Assembly (NCBI GenBank): GCA_015847255.1
Contig: JADLZK010007810.1
Coordinates: 1 to 64,000 of the forward strand
Origin: Hyparrhenia diplandra
Lineage: Eukaryota; Streptophyta; Magnoliopsida; Poales; Poaceae
Direction of reading: 5' to 3'
DNA length: 64,000 nt
The notes beneath the pieces are model-generated. The model was not told the DNA's origin, did no database searches, and worked only from the letters and a program-made list of their open reading frames with translations. Numbering within the stretch: the first letter of the stretch is position 1; each line of letters opens with the position of its first letter. This document shows, one piece after another, positions 53,777 to 64,000 of the stretch. The translations under genes and the position numbers were made by a program.

Positions 53777-56031
53777 TTACTGAACCATACTATCAAGCTT
53801 CTGTCTGTATTTAGCCAAGGTCTGCAAGCAGGTTAATGCGAACAACACACACAAATTATTAATAAAATGGCACAATTTGAAAAAAGAAATAAAGTACAAG
53901 GAACTTATAAAAACTATTAAAGAAAAGATTATGCACTAACAGAGATAAAGGAATACGATTGCAATTGAAAATTATAACAAGGGCTTCCACAGTACCACCT
54001 GAGACAGTTGTTTAACATCGTGAAAGGCGAAAGTAGCAATATATTTTAAAAACTTAAATTTGAGCACAAAACTTAATGCCATCAAACACATCCAACTTAT
54101 TAAACTTTCTGTGTCCTTTTTACATTTAATAAAGGTTAAGTAAAATTTTCTGAGGTTCGTTAAATTGCTCAACGGTTAGAATCATGTAAAACAAAAATAC
54201 AGCAGCTTTTGTGAGGATTCAGACATCGACCAGCAGAACTGTTATCTTCTTAGTCAATTTGTTTTGAAATGTAATGTGTGCTCAGCAAATTGTTTGGTCT
54301 GATAGATCAGGTTAAGTAAAATAGAGTATCGTCCTTTGTTAGAAACATGGAGGAAAGAATCTCACCCTGGTATAAGCATAAACACTGGCCTCTGAAGGTC
54401 CTACTGGGCTCCCACGCCGAATAAATTTTCCTTCCTTGAATATGTAAAGCATGGGAATGCCAGTAGATAGCTCAAGGCTTATTACCTGAAGGGACGAATG
54501 ACTCAATCCCAAATTTAACGTAATGCCAGATGTTCTGTTTAGCAGAGTCCTTTTGAGGGAAGATAAAAAAAACAATAAATTACCTCTTGAGAAGTTAATT
54601 TGTCCAGATGCATTATAATTGAACGAAGTGAATTCCCATGTGCAGCAACCATCACATGTTTTCCAGTCACAAGTTGTGGAACAATCTATTAAGGGAAAAC
54701 AACTATAGGTCAGATTGAACTAGAAAAAACTGTCTTTAGAGTCGAAGATAAATAAAACATTCAGGCTACAAATTTCATATGAGCTAGCACAATGGAAAAA
54801 AACTAAGCACATCCATTGGTGTATTGCAAAGAAGAGGAATTCATCAATTCAACACATAACCTTGAGCATAGCTACCAATACTACAACAGTTAGCAGCAGC
54901 GAGACCAATAATCCAAGTAAATAGTGTATCTTCCCATTAGTGTAAAAGGGCCTGGCGAACTATACCTGATCTTTGAAATAAGCAACAGCTCTCTCAGCAC
55001 ACATCTCTAGGCTTTCTCCATCTGGGGAGGGATATCATAACTGCGGCGCCACTCATGAACTTGTTCTTTCCCAAACCGATCTGCAGTTTCTTGCTTATTA
55101 AGGCCTTGTAACTCACCATACCTAGAAATGTCAAGAGATATTTCAAGACAAGCGACAGTGAAACAACAATTATAATTATATACTAATTAGCAAATCAAAG
55201 AATATGGAGAAAGTATTACATCCGTTCATTCAATTGCCAAGCTGTTATGACTGGAATGGACTGTTTCCTTGTCTCCTCACTGTATATCTGACTCCACCTG
55301 TAAGCTTGTTCACTCTCATTATGCATGATAACTGGGATCTGTAAATACATATAACACATCAGCATGATTTCTCAGGGCAGTTGATACACGCGGTTTTGAT
55401 AAAGGAAAGACACACAAACCTTCTTGCGCCGATGCTGCATCATGGCAAGCATTGCGGTCATCTGAGCACGGATCAGTGATGAAGTATATATTACATCGAT
55501 TGGGATATTGCATATCCTTTTACCTGCCTCAATGGCCTCCTCAACACCCTTTGGTGTCAGGGGCACATCAACGCAGCCAGTAAACAGATTTTTCTCATTC
55601 CACAGGGATTCACCATGACGAATCAATATAAGAGCGCTTTCATCTACAACGACACAAAGATAACAGATTTACAGAACTTATTATAAGCCCCATATTTGTG
55701 AAACCCAAAGTTAAATGTGACAAATGGCCAATTTTCTCAGAAAAAAAGAACAAACAAACAAGTAACCACTATAATCGATGTCGATAAAATTACTTGATTT
55801 CTTTGGGGTGTGGCCAGTGTTGCCATCCGATGGTAGGTACATCGGTTCCATGACAGAAGACTGCGGGCTCGAGGCCCACACCAAACCCAGTTTTCGGCTG
55901 CCTGAACCACAGCTTCCCTTTGCATAAACCAAACGGACATTGGCCGTTCTCTTTTCGAATCTAGTGTTCTTCGCACTGCACCAGTGGGATTGCGAAGATG
56001 CCAGCGCATGGTGAGAGATAGCCCCAGCCAT
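53777..56031 (-). CDS. 2,3-bisphosphoglycerate-dependent phosphoglycerate mutase, plastid-type (one-base frameshift)
   Basis: Seven exons: 56031-55794, 55643-55420, 55338-55220, 55121-54966, 54685-54584, 54485-54366 and 53821-53777, all GT-AG and in phase apart from one missing base. The enzyme interconverts 3- and 2-phosphoglycerate through a phosphohistidine. The first 75 or so residues look like a transit peptide. LILIRHGESLWNEKNLFTG carries the catalytic His (about residue 89), and VMVAAHGNSLRSI the second His. GELQGLNKQETADRFG and SLELSTGIPMLYIF are family blocks, and the end reads YRQKLDSMVQ. In exon 4, EWRRSYDIPP is followed by CAGATGGAGAAAGCC and TAG (55009-55007), whereas one more C in the run at 55024-55027 restores DGESLEMCAER. 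Exon lengths fit a 334-aa protein only with that base. The frameshift may be real or a sequence error. Confidence 0.9.
55007..55027 (-). other. Frameshift site in mutase exon 4
   Basis: Coding-strand CCTCCCCAGAT where the reading frame requires one additional C. The shifted frame ends at TAG 55009-55007. Exon 4 is 156 nt here; 157 nt is needed for the phases of exons 3 and 5. Confidence 0.9.
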
Positions 56032-56099
56032 TCTAATCCAAGGAAAAGAAAAGCAATTAGCAGCTGATTAGTTCTACTTGTAATGAGTTCTGGGAAGAG

Positions 56100-57538
56100 A
56101 TCGAACAATTATTCACTTGCTAATTTTATAGTAAGACAGGCTGCAATAATCACTCAATTCGACCATAGCCAAGGATCAAAACTAATCCACAAAACCAAAA
56201 TAAAATTGATGAACTCTTCTAGTGAGAACATTCCTGGACTTCATTCCCAAAAGGGCAGAGTGATAAAATGGCATACATACATGACCAACAAAAATGAACA
56301 AGTCCTCAATGAAGCGCACCTCAGGAACTCAATGCGGCACCAGGGGGGCGATGGAGTTGGCTCCCCCTCTTATAGCCCTGATTCTCTGGGACCTGGACTC
56401 CCAAGAAGCAGGGCCAAGAAGCTCGGCGAAACCAAGTGCAGAGCACGTCGGAGAGATCTAGAACGGCGTGGTTGGAGGGGATCGCCGGGAGCACCAAGGA
56501 AACCGAGTAAACAAGACAAGAAAAACGGCGTTGCTTTTCCGACAGGTCCCTTTCCCGAGTTCTTGCGCTGGCGCGTGCGTGCTTTGTCTCTTGCCGGCGG
56601 ACGCTGGACGGCTGGTTATTTCAAGCCGAAGGTGAAAGGAATAGGGTAATGGGTCATGGGTGAGGCGCCGGAAGACATGGATTTAATAAACAGGAAAATT
56701 TGGGATGCCAACAGAAAAATTTAGTTTGGTTTTAGTTGGCAAGTTTTTGGCCCCTAAATTCTAAGTTTTTAGACTCTCTCTCCATTACATCACATTAAAT
56801 AATTTAAAAAGACATATGTTCGAAAGCGGTAAATGTAGGTAAAAAAACTAATTACATATTTTTTTGTCATACATCACGAGACAAATCTTTTTAAGCCTAG
56901 TTAGTCCATGATTGGACAATGTTTACCAAATACAAACGAAAATATTACGAAGTTTTCTTTAACCTTTTTATTTAGACCATTCTGGTCAATGGTGAAAAAG
57001 GAAAACCCCATTCTAGAAAAAAAAAAAATAACACAAGAGAAAACGCATATGAAATGATTATATATTTGACTGACAATTCTGAATTAGGACACGGTATGGC
57101 ATGCGAGCAACCACGGCAATAACTAGGAAAAGCAGGTGGTTAGTTGAACAATTATTCACTCGCTAATTTTATGATGTCCACACCAGCCCTGCACGAGAGA
57201 ATATGCCTTTGAGAATTGAGATCTCCCTCGTCCTTGGAGCATATTTTAGCTGGCTCTTTGGACTGAGACTGACATGTAACATGTGAGTATGTTACTTCTA
57301 CTCGTGTTCACTCAACTGAATTGCAGAGAGAAGGCCCTACGAACTACGGTGCTTTTGAGCACTCCTACTCGAGTTCAGTCAACTGAATTGCATAGAGAAG
57401 GCCATATCAAACAGCGGAATTTAGCAACATATCGATGTCAGCGCCACCTTTCGGTGAATTGATCGACCCGTGCGGCGCGTAGAATGTCGCAATCCATGCA
57501 TCATCGCCGGTCCCATTTGGCATAGGCCTAGCCTTCTA
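56100..57538. other. 5' flank of the mutase gene and intergenic
   Basis: The part near 56090-56650 has an open frame on the plus strand with no recognisable domain. The remainder is AT-rich. Near 57300-57410 a short block with TACTCGTGTTCACTCAACTGAATTGCA-like content is repeated twice. No gene supported. Confidence 0.35.
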
Positions 57539-58916
57539 GGGGCCGTTTGGTTGCCTGCTAAACCAGGCTGGATGCAGGGTGGCGTTGCTTGGTTGCGTGG
57601 ACGTCTCCCTAGCCGGGCTCTGCTCATGCAAATAGTGCACCGCAGCCAGGGCTATGGAGAAACGCTTGAATTGGCCGTTTACGCCAAGTCTGGTTGCACG
57701 GACGTCTCCCCTAGCCAAGCTCGCTCATGCAAATAGTGCCCCGCAACCGGGCTATGGAGAAACGCCTGAATCGGCCGTTTACGCGAGCCGCGCTCGACCG
57801 ATGCAACCGTTTCTCCCACTAATGATGTATTAGTGTATGATTAATAAATATCAAGTGATATTAATATATTTTACGGATAATTAAGATATGGTTAGATAAA
57901 ATAAATCCTTAAAATTGTATTTGTATGAAATAAAAATTACAATCATGATTTGTTAATATTTTTATTTCATGCGACTTACCTTACCTTATACACACAACTA
58001 AGCAACAGCTCATGTGTCCAGGCTGCGATTAGCCGCCCAACCAAACAACCACCCCTTGCATGCGACCCCCCTCTCGGTTTTACCACCTGCCCCAGTCCTC
58101 GATCCGATGTCCGATGTTCGGCTCAAACTAGGGGGCTTGCCGGGGCGGCTCGGCTCCCTCGTCGTTCAAGCGGCGTGCGTAGCGCGGCCCGCGGACTAGG
58201 AGATCCATGCCACCAGCGGCCGACCGAGCCTGCACCGACAGCGGGCACCCGGCGCGCGTCGTCGCGCCGGCGACCGAGCCCCACCGGCGGCGGCCAGCGG
58301 AAGTGAGTTGCGCGGCGCCAAAGCGCTGCTGCTCCGTCGGCGCATCTACGCGCGCCTTGGCGCTGGCGCTCGTGGACATGGGCGCCCGCGCCCTCGATTC
58401 GCCCAACACGGCCCGCTCCGCCACCGCCTCCTTTGCACGCCCGCGAGCAGACTCGATAGCGTCCATGCGGCCACATATCCACGGGCGCGCGCCCTTGATG
58501 TCGGTGGGCGGTGGCCATAATGAATTCAACCTCGGTGTCGGCGGCGGCGGCTCAAAGCGGTGCGAAGGTGTCATCGGCGGCGATGTCGGTCGTCGTCATC
58601 GGCGATGGCGTCGCGGCATGCGCCCGCTGGCGGGAGCTCAACCTCCTCGACACTTTCCTCCCGTCCCTTGCGACTCAGCTCACCACGATGTGAAAAAAGA
58701 ACGAGTAGACGAGTGAAAAAAGTGAGCCGCAAACATCGGATGTTCGATCGGGAGCGGGGGCGGCGGCAAAAATCAAAGTGGGGGGTGCTGGGCGCACGTG
58801 AGCCCGGGGTTCACCCAATTTTTCCTGGCCAAAGAAGGCATGGCTGGCTGCCGCGAGGCTCGGCCGAGGAAGTGCAGCCAGCCAGGTTTAGCCAGGAAGT
58901 GAACCAAACAGGCCCC
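57539..58916. mobile_element. TIR element of about 1.4 kb with GC-rich interior
   Basis: The left end GGGGCCGTTTGGTTGCCTG, followed by CTAAACCAGGCTGG, mirrors the right end, which reverse-complemented gives GGGGCCTGTTTGGTTC and then GGCTAAACCTGGCTGG. The terminal inverted repeats are about 40 bp. The flanks CTA and TAA give no exact duplication. The interior is GC-rich at 58020-58720 with long open frames but no recognisable domain. Confidence 0.65.
57591..57786. repeat. Tandem duplication of about 100 bp inside the TIR element
   Basis: GGTTGC..GGACGTCTCCC...CTCATGCAAATAGTGC.CCGCA...GGCTATGGAGAAACGC.TGAAT.GGCCGTTTACGC occurs at 57591 and again at 57693, moderately diverged. Confidence 0.85.
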
Positions 58917-61182
58917 TAATCATCATGCCATTTTATAAAAAAATCTAAAATTATCACAATAACAAGAAACATTTAGCCTTTAACTGAATATACTCTAACT
59001 AATTATTATCAATAAAAACGAAGGGATCTATTTTATGCTACAGAAAAAATATCCACTCTGACATTATGAAATAAAGATACCCTTGAACTAAAATTAAATT
59101 ATCCACCTATGCCATTATAAGATATATAAATGAAGAAATATAGAATTTATTTAACCTCCTCATATTATTAAAATAAATAACACTTTATTTTTTATATATA
59201 ATTACCCACCTCTATATCATTACTAAAGACAATAAAAAAGCCAAAGTTTGCCTCCGTATTACCCACAGTATAAAAACTCTTATAAATGTGTAAATACTAG
59301 TAATATATAACATTCAATAACTATAAAAAAAAAATGTGTTATAGCATGGGTGGCATAAAGATTATAGGATCCCCTTTTTACTAAGGGGCTTGTGTATTTT
59401 ACTCCTCTTTTCATGTCTGTTTGTAATTTTACCCTCATTTTTTTAACTTTGTAATTTTATTCCTATAATTTTGAAACAAAAGAAGACTTTATGTCGATTC
59501 CGGCTAGATTGGGTCGGAATTGACACGTGTTCGTCGACCGTTCGAGCTCCGAGATGGCGTAGGGGCTGCGGCTTCGCCGGCGGCGGTGGCGGCGGCACGA
59601 GCAACTAGATGGAGAGGAGGGGCTGTTGGGAGGAGGGGGCGGGCGGTGGCGGGCGGCGCCCGGGGCGGGCGGCGCGGCGGCCAGGTCAAGGCAGGGGGGG
59701 CGCGGCGAGGAGGCGGCGGCGGTGGAGGCAAAGAGCTGAAGGTGATAGATATATTTTTATTGCTTCCTTATTCCCTAGAGATTACATGCCTCTTGCTTAT
59801 ATAGCCCGGCTAGTGGGACTTGTAACCTAAGCAATCTCTATAAGGTTTTCCTTATACGATCGAATACCTTTTACAAGCATATCCTATTTATTTATTTCCT
59901 AATAAGGGTCTCCCTTATAGATGAGATATCCCCTTACACACCAAAAATTCCTAAGATAATCATAACTTGAAGGCGAAGCAAACTCGGACTTGTACGGGAG
60001 AGGGAAGGCGGCAAGGGCGCCGGCCCCCTTTGCGCGCGCGCCCGGCCCCTTCTCGGGCCGGCGGCCGTCGCGTCGAGCCCAATTAACCCGTCCCGGGCTG
60101 GCCCGGTTACGGATCATGACACTTTATGTCCGACCTGTTAACATTTGGGGAAGTTGCCCATGCGGTGGAAACTTGATGAGTAAGGGCACGGCCAACGCTG
60201 GCTACGGTAGCGTCTTTGCCCCATTCAAATCTGCTTGTCCACCGATGCAAAGGCAAAATCGAGCAAGCACGGTCCCCATCGCGAGCAGCATCATCGAACA
60301 ACACAGCCGGCTTGTACTGGTTCAGCCTTTTCGAGTTTAACGACTTTTTATGTGCTCTCTATGCTCCCCAACGCAAGGCTTGCTAGCAGCTTCAACTTTT
60401 TCTCGACCAAGCCATCGCCTCTTGCAAAGAGAATCGACACCTTTGTGAAGCTAACATACGTGATGATTTTGACATTTGGTGCTTAGGTGGAAGTTAGGGC
60501 AGCACGCCACCTTGGAGTGTTGGCCATGGCCTAAGAACGCCTGGCCAAAGCTACAGTGTGAGAAGGACGACCCCGCGCCACCTCCATTTCCATGGCCGTG
60601 GTAAGAACCAGTAGAGAATTAGTGTGCGTCGCGCTTTGACAGAAAATTAGAAATCATATAGTTAATTGCAAAACCTGATGCAGGGGCATAAAAATGTGTA
60701 ACCACGGAACATGATTGAATCATGCACCACAAGGTGAATTTGTCGGAAAACATAGTGCCTTGGTCTTGCGCCTTTCCGTCTTGGCCTTGTTGGCCGCTTG
60801 CACCTACTCCCTATAGGCCTCGACAGCATCATTCCCGCCAAAGTCCCCAACGCCGGCAATCTCGCGCTCCCGAGCCATTGCGTGGCTATGTTGCGCAGTT
60901 GCGCCCCCTTGATGCCGGAGCCTTTGGTGGATTTGCCGTTGGAGTGGTAGAGGAGGTCGAGAAGGCTCCAATTCCGCACCATCGTCTGCCGCACGCACTA
61001 CGGACCCCACCATGGTGTTTGCGGACCCCACCATGGTATTTGCGAAGGAGAATCATGCAAATGCATCTAGCACATGTTCGGTTGGTGCTGCTACGTGCCA
61101 TACCATGGTTGTTGCTATGCCAAGTGCGGCGACCAAATCATGCCAAACTGTAGTTGTTGCTATGACAAAGTGTATCAACTAA
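58917..61182. other. Intergenic, retrotransposon-like debris, no gene
   Basis: AT-rich to 59500, then a GC-rich block (59520-59740). An AT-rich segment with TTGCTTATATAGCCCGG (59796 onward) could come from an LTR promoter. Several open frames near 60700-61150 show no domain. Confidence 0.35.
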
Positions 61183-61512
61183 GGGAGTGTTTGGTTCGCC
61201 GCCACACATTGCCTGCCCAAAATTCGGCGAGCCATAAAATTTTTGTATGTGTTTGGTTCCACGCCACAACCCGCCATGCTATAGTTATTGGCGGCCACGG
61301 AATCTAAGGAGGTTGTTTGGTTTAGCACAAAGGTGCGGCTGCCACAACACATGCAAGTGCAATTTCCTGCCTAAGATTAGACAAAGGATTTCACCACCAC
61401 AACTCGGCCACAACTGCAGCGGCCGCCACGGCAAATGCATGGTTGCCACAACTTTTGGCCACACACTTGTGGCGCCGCCTCCATGGCGCGTTGGCGGCAA
61501 CCAAACAAGCCC
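61183..61512. mobile_element. Tourist-like TIR element (330 bp)
   Basis: The ends GGGAGTGTTTGGTTCGCCGCC and, reverse-complemented, GGGCTTGTTTGGTTGCCGCC are inverted repeats flanked by TAA on both sides (61180-61182 and 61513-61515), as in PIF/Harbinger MITEs. Confidence 0.75.
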
Positions 61513-61689
61513 TAAATCTTCTGCCACACCATACCATAGTGTTTGGGTCGGAGAACTATTCACATACCTAGGGGCTTACTCTCTCTGTCCCCATTTAAAA
61601 GTCTTCTAGGTGTTGATATCCAAAATTGGCTTGGACTAAGATAGTCAAATTTAAGGTGCTTGAGAAAAAAAAATCAGCAAAACAAAGTC

Positions 61690-62345
61690 GGAGAATCAAA
61701 CAGGCAATCTTCTGGAAGTGACCGACGCCGCGCATGGCGTCCGGTGGTATACCGCGTTACGGACGTTTGGAGATGACCGGATGCCAGCCCTTGCGCGTCA
61801 ATCCAGCGTCCGGTGATTTGACGCATTACAAGCTTCTCTGGAAGTGACCGGACGCTAGCACCAGCGCGTCCGGTCGCGTGTCGGATTGTGTTCGATCCCC
61901 AACCGATTTCGTTTCTAATCGGTTTTTGGGAAAGGTTGGTGATTGAAAACGTACCTATACGGTTTCCTTAGGGGATAAGACCATTCCCCTCTATATAATA
62001 AGAGGTTCATAGCCGATTTGATCCCATCTACATCCAATCGATCAAAGATCAAACCCTACACTTCTTAAACCCTAGTTTCTTCTCTCTAACCCCTCTACTT
62101 GCTGTCCAGTGGCGTTCTCCGCGCGAATTTCGTCGGCGTTCTAGGTGGCCTTGCCGATCCTAGGGCACCCCTTTCGTGCGTCCTCCCGCGGGTCTTTCCG
62201 GAGGTGCGTTCGGAGGTTCTCCCGGTCGAAACCGAAGCTCTACATCGGCCCTAACAATCTCTTGATCGTTCGTGATCGATCACGCTGCGGTTCTCACCGT
62301 TTTCAGGTTGTGTGCAACCTCCGTGGGCGTCCAAGCCCTACTGGT
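61690..62345 (+). mobile_element. Probable LTR fragment
   Basis: Has GACCGGACGCTAGC...GCGTCCGGTCGCG motifs like those in the LTR at 21145-23390, a TATA box (CTCTATATAATAAGAGG, about 61989) and a CT-rich transcribed-leader-like stretch (CTTCTTAAACCCTAGTTTC). No terminal TG/CA, PBS or internal coding region could be assigned. Confidence 0.4.
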
Positions 62346-63577
62346 GTGCTTTTATGTGTCCCCGCTCAAAGGAGCATGCATGCACCTGGCTGAGTTTATG
62401 TCCAAGTGCAGGGAAATCTTGCATGGATCAGTGCTTGCTAAAACAACCAATAAATGAGGAGAAAGGGAGTACGTGTTTGGTTGCCTGCCCGAACTGTAGT
62501 TGTGGCTACGCCAAAAATGCGGCTACCAAATCGTCCGCGACTGTACCATGTTGTTGCTTGAACTTGTCACCACGGCTTATCAGCGATGGCACAGTGTTTT
62601 CCGCAGTAGCCGACTGCGACGATGCAATGTTTTTCGCTCACAACGAATTAGCATTAGCCGCCTTATCAGACGCAGAAACGACGAACATCTGGGTGGGAGA
62701 ACTATTCATGCGCTAGTATACCCAGATGTGCATGTGCTTCTCGATCTCCTCCACTGGATGCAAGGGCGGCCACTAGCCGGTGAGAAGAGAGGTAGCAGGG
62801 CAAGAAGCAGCAATAACTTGTCTCAAATGCAAAGAGAGCTAGCCGGTGTAGTTGGCGTGATGCACTGAGATGCCAATGCAGATTTGGTGTTTGTAAGATC
62901 AACCAAATACATAACAGATTATTGCACATATACTAGCGTGGATACGGACTATACAGGTCGAGGTTATTATTTTGTGATTTTGACATTAAAGCGGCTCTTT
63001 ATTCGATCATAACGACGATTCAGCAGCAGACAACATTACAGCAGACAACATTAAGAGAATCCAACCAGGAATACAATGCAGTGCTGCCTCTGCCTGCCTC
63101 ATTTTCTACAACCACCAGTAAAGAAACGACTTTCCATTCAAGAGCTGTAGTCCTGACCATTTTTTTGACCCGGGACTAAAGATGATACTCGTCCCGGTTG
63201 ACAAACACATGTATGAACAAACAAAACCAACTTTTCGATAATGCTTTGACATTTCCTTGCACAGTGCATGGATCAGCTTTGACATTTCCTTGCACAGTGC
63301 ATGGATCATGGATGCACCATGGCGGCGTTTGTTGCTCGTGGCCCTTTTCCCACGCATTCAGTTTCGCCGACGCCACGACTGAATGCACTATATCCTACAA
63401 TACAGCTATACGCCGTTTGTTACTCTCGCGGTTACATACAGGTTCACCGCGCGCTCCCGACAAATTCTCTCCTCCTCCCATAAAGCCAGCCACCGACTCA
63501 TACCGGCCACCGGGCTCGCCACCTCTCTTGAATCTTCATCCCGCGCAACCTAGAGTGATTGCATCATCACAAGCATT
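62346..63577. other. 5' flank and probable leader of the MADS-box gene
   Basis: A degenerate segment near 62470-62600 resembles 61080-61160 (CCAAAC/GAACTGTAGTTGT.GCTA). Nearer the gene, a 33-bp tandem repeat lies at 63244-63309. No clear TATA box could be chosen. Confidence 0.35.
63244..63309. repeat. 33-bp tandem duplication upstream of the MADS gene
   Basis: CTTTGACATTTCCTTGCACA followed by GTGCATGGATCA(G/T) occurs twice with no gap and one mismatch at the last base. Confidence 0.95.
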
Positions 63578-63901
63578 ATGGGGCGCGTGAAGCTGCAGAT
63601 CAAGAGGATCGAGAACAACACGAACCGGCAGGTGACCTTCTCCAAGCGGCGGAATGGCCTCATCAAGAAGGCCTACGAGCTCTCCGTCCTCTGCGACATC
63701 GACATCGCGCTCATCATGTTCTCCCCCTCCAATCGCCTCAGCCATTTCTCCGGCAGGCGCAAGTCCGTCCGTCCCTCCCTCCCTTTGTTAATTTTAGGCA
63801 AAATTTGATCACATTTGTTAATTTTACTTATAAATATATATATGTAGGATCGAGGACGTGATCACGAGGTTCATCAATCTCCCGGAGCACGACAGGGGAG
63901 G
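63578..63901 (+). CDS. MIKC*-type MADS-box transcription factor, first two coding exons (partial)
   Basis: Exon 1 (63578-63762) encodes the full MADS DNA-binding domain: MGRVKLQIKRIENNTNRQVT, FSKRRNGLIKKAYELSVLCD and IDIALIMFSPSNRLSHFSG. The donor GCGCAA|GTCCGT and the acceptor TATGTAG at 63841-63847 give RRKIEDVITRFINLPEHDRGG in exon 2 (63848-63901), whose donor is GGAGG|GTACGT. The NLIMFSPS-type core, SHFSG and the RFINLPEHDR block fit the MIKC* group (Arabidopsis AGL66/AGL104; rice OsMADS62/63/68), known for roles in pollen maturation. The I-region, K-domain and C-terminal exons are beyond the window end. Confidence 0.92.
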
Positions 63902-64000
63902 GTACGTTCAATTCCTTCCCGCGGATCGATGCCAATTGCATGCATGCGGCCCACTTTCTTTCTTATTAGTATTGCGAATTGAAAGAACCTGCTTTTCTCA

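Overview
The window is nuclear DNA from a grass (Poaceae), most likely a panicoid such as sorghum, sugarcane or maize. Three things point there: plant-specific gene families with spliced exons and GT-AG introns, very GC-rich 5' exons, and typical grass repeats (Stowaway and Tourist MITEs, CACTA elements with the TTTGCCGAGTG subterminal motif, a tRNA-derived SINE, L1-type LINEs, a long-LTR retrotransposon). The species cannot be fixed from the sequence alone.

Six protein genes can be supported. (1) An intronless AP2/ERF transcription factor of the RAP2-4/DREB A-6 group (7012-8055, minus). (2) A PGAP5/MPPE1-like membrane metallophosphoesterase relative (32121-33871, minus, four exons), with an apparent one-base frameshift in exon 1 and degenerate metal-binding motifs. 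(3) An inositol-polyphosphate 5-phosphatase (35575-37737, minus, seven coding exons, 509 aa, all junctions in phase). (4) An intronless Qa-SNARE of the SYP2 type (42559-43404, plus). (5) A plastid-type 2,3-bisphosphoglycerate-dependent phosphoglycerate mutase (53777-56031, minus, seven exons), with a one-base deletion in a C run in exon 4. (6) The first two coding exons of a MIKC*-type MADS-box gene (63578 onward, plus), cut by the window end. The genes are unrelated in function and are not an operon; each stands alone in a repeat-rich background.

Layout. 1-5.4 kb: MITEs, reverse-oriented LTR ends, a SINE and a perfect-period tandem duplication. 7-8.7 kb: the ERF gene with a predicted 5'UTR intron and a TATA box. 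8.74-9.65 kb: a hAT element with an exact 8-bp target duplication, about 30 bp upstream of that TATA box. 9.8-15.3 kb: a large foldback structure whose arms are built of short tandem subrepeats around a 1.7-kb loop. 16.8-17.7 kb: a local duplication with a MITE in one copy. 18.3-24.4 kb: an internally deleted L1 element (13-bp target duplication) carrying a nested LTR retrotransposon (5-bp target duplication ACGCT) with a full 2.2-kb 3' LTR but only about 160 bp of its 5' LTR. 32-38 kb: the phosphoesterase and 5-phosphatase genes on the same strand. 34.4-35.4 kb and 38.4-38.6 kb: small TIR elements. 42.6-43.4 kb: the SNARE gene. 44.7-53.3 kb: locally duplicated sequence interrupted by LINEs and two CACTA elements. 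53.8-56 kb: the mutase. 57.5-62.4 kb: TIR elements and retrotransposon debris. 63.6 kb to the end: the MADS gene.

The strongest points for follow-up are the foldback structure, the hAT insertion at the ERF promoter, the loss of metal ligands in the phosphoesterase-like protein, and the two single-base frameshifts, which look more like homopolymer sequence errors than true gene death. I found no convincing new multi-gene system.
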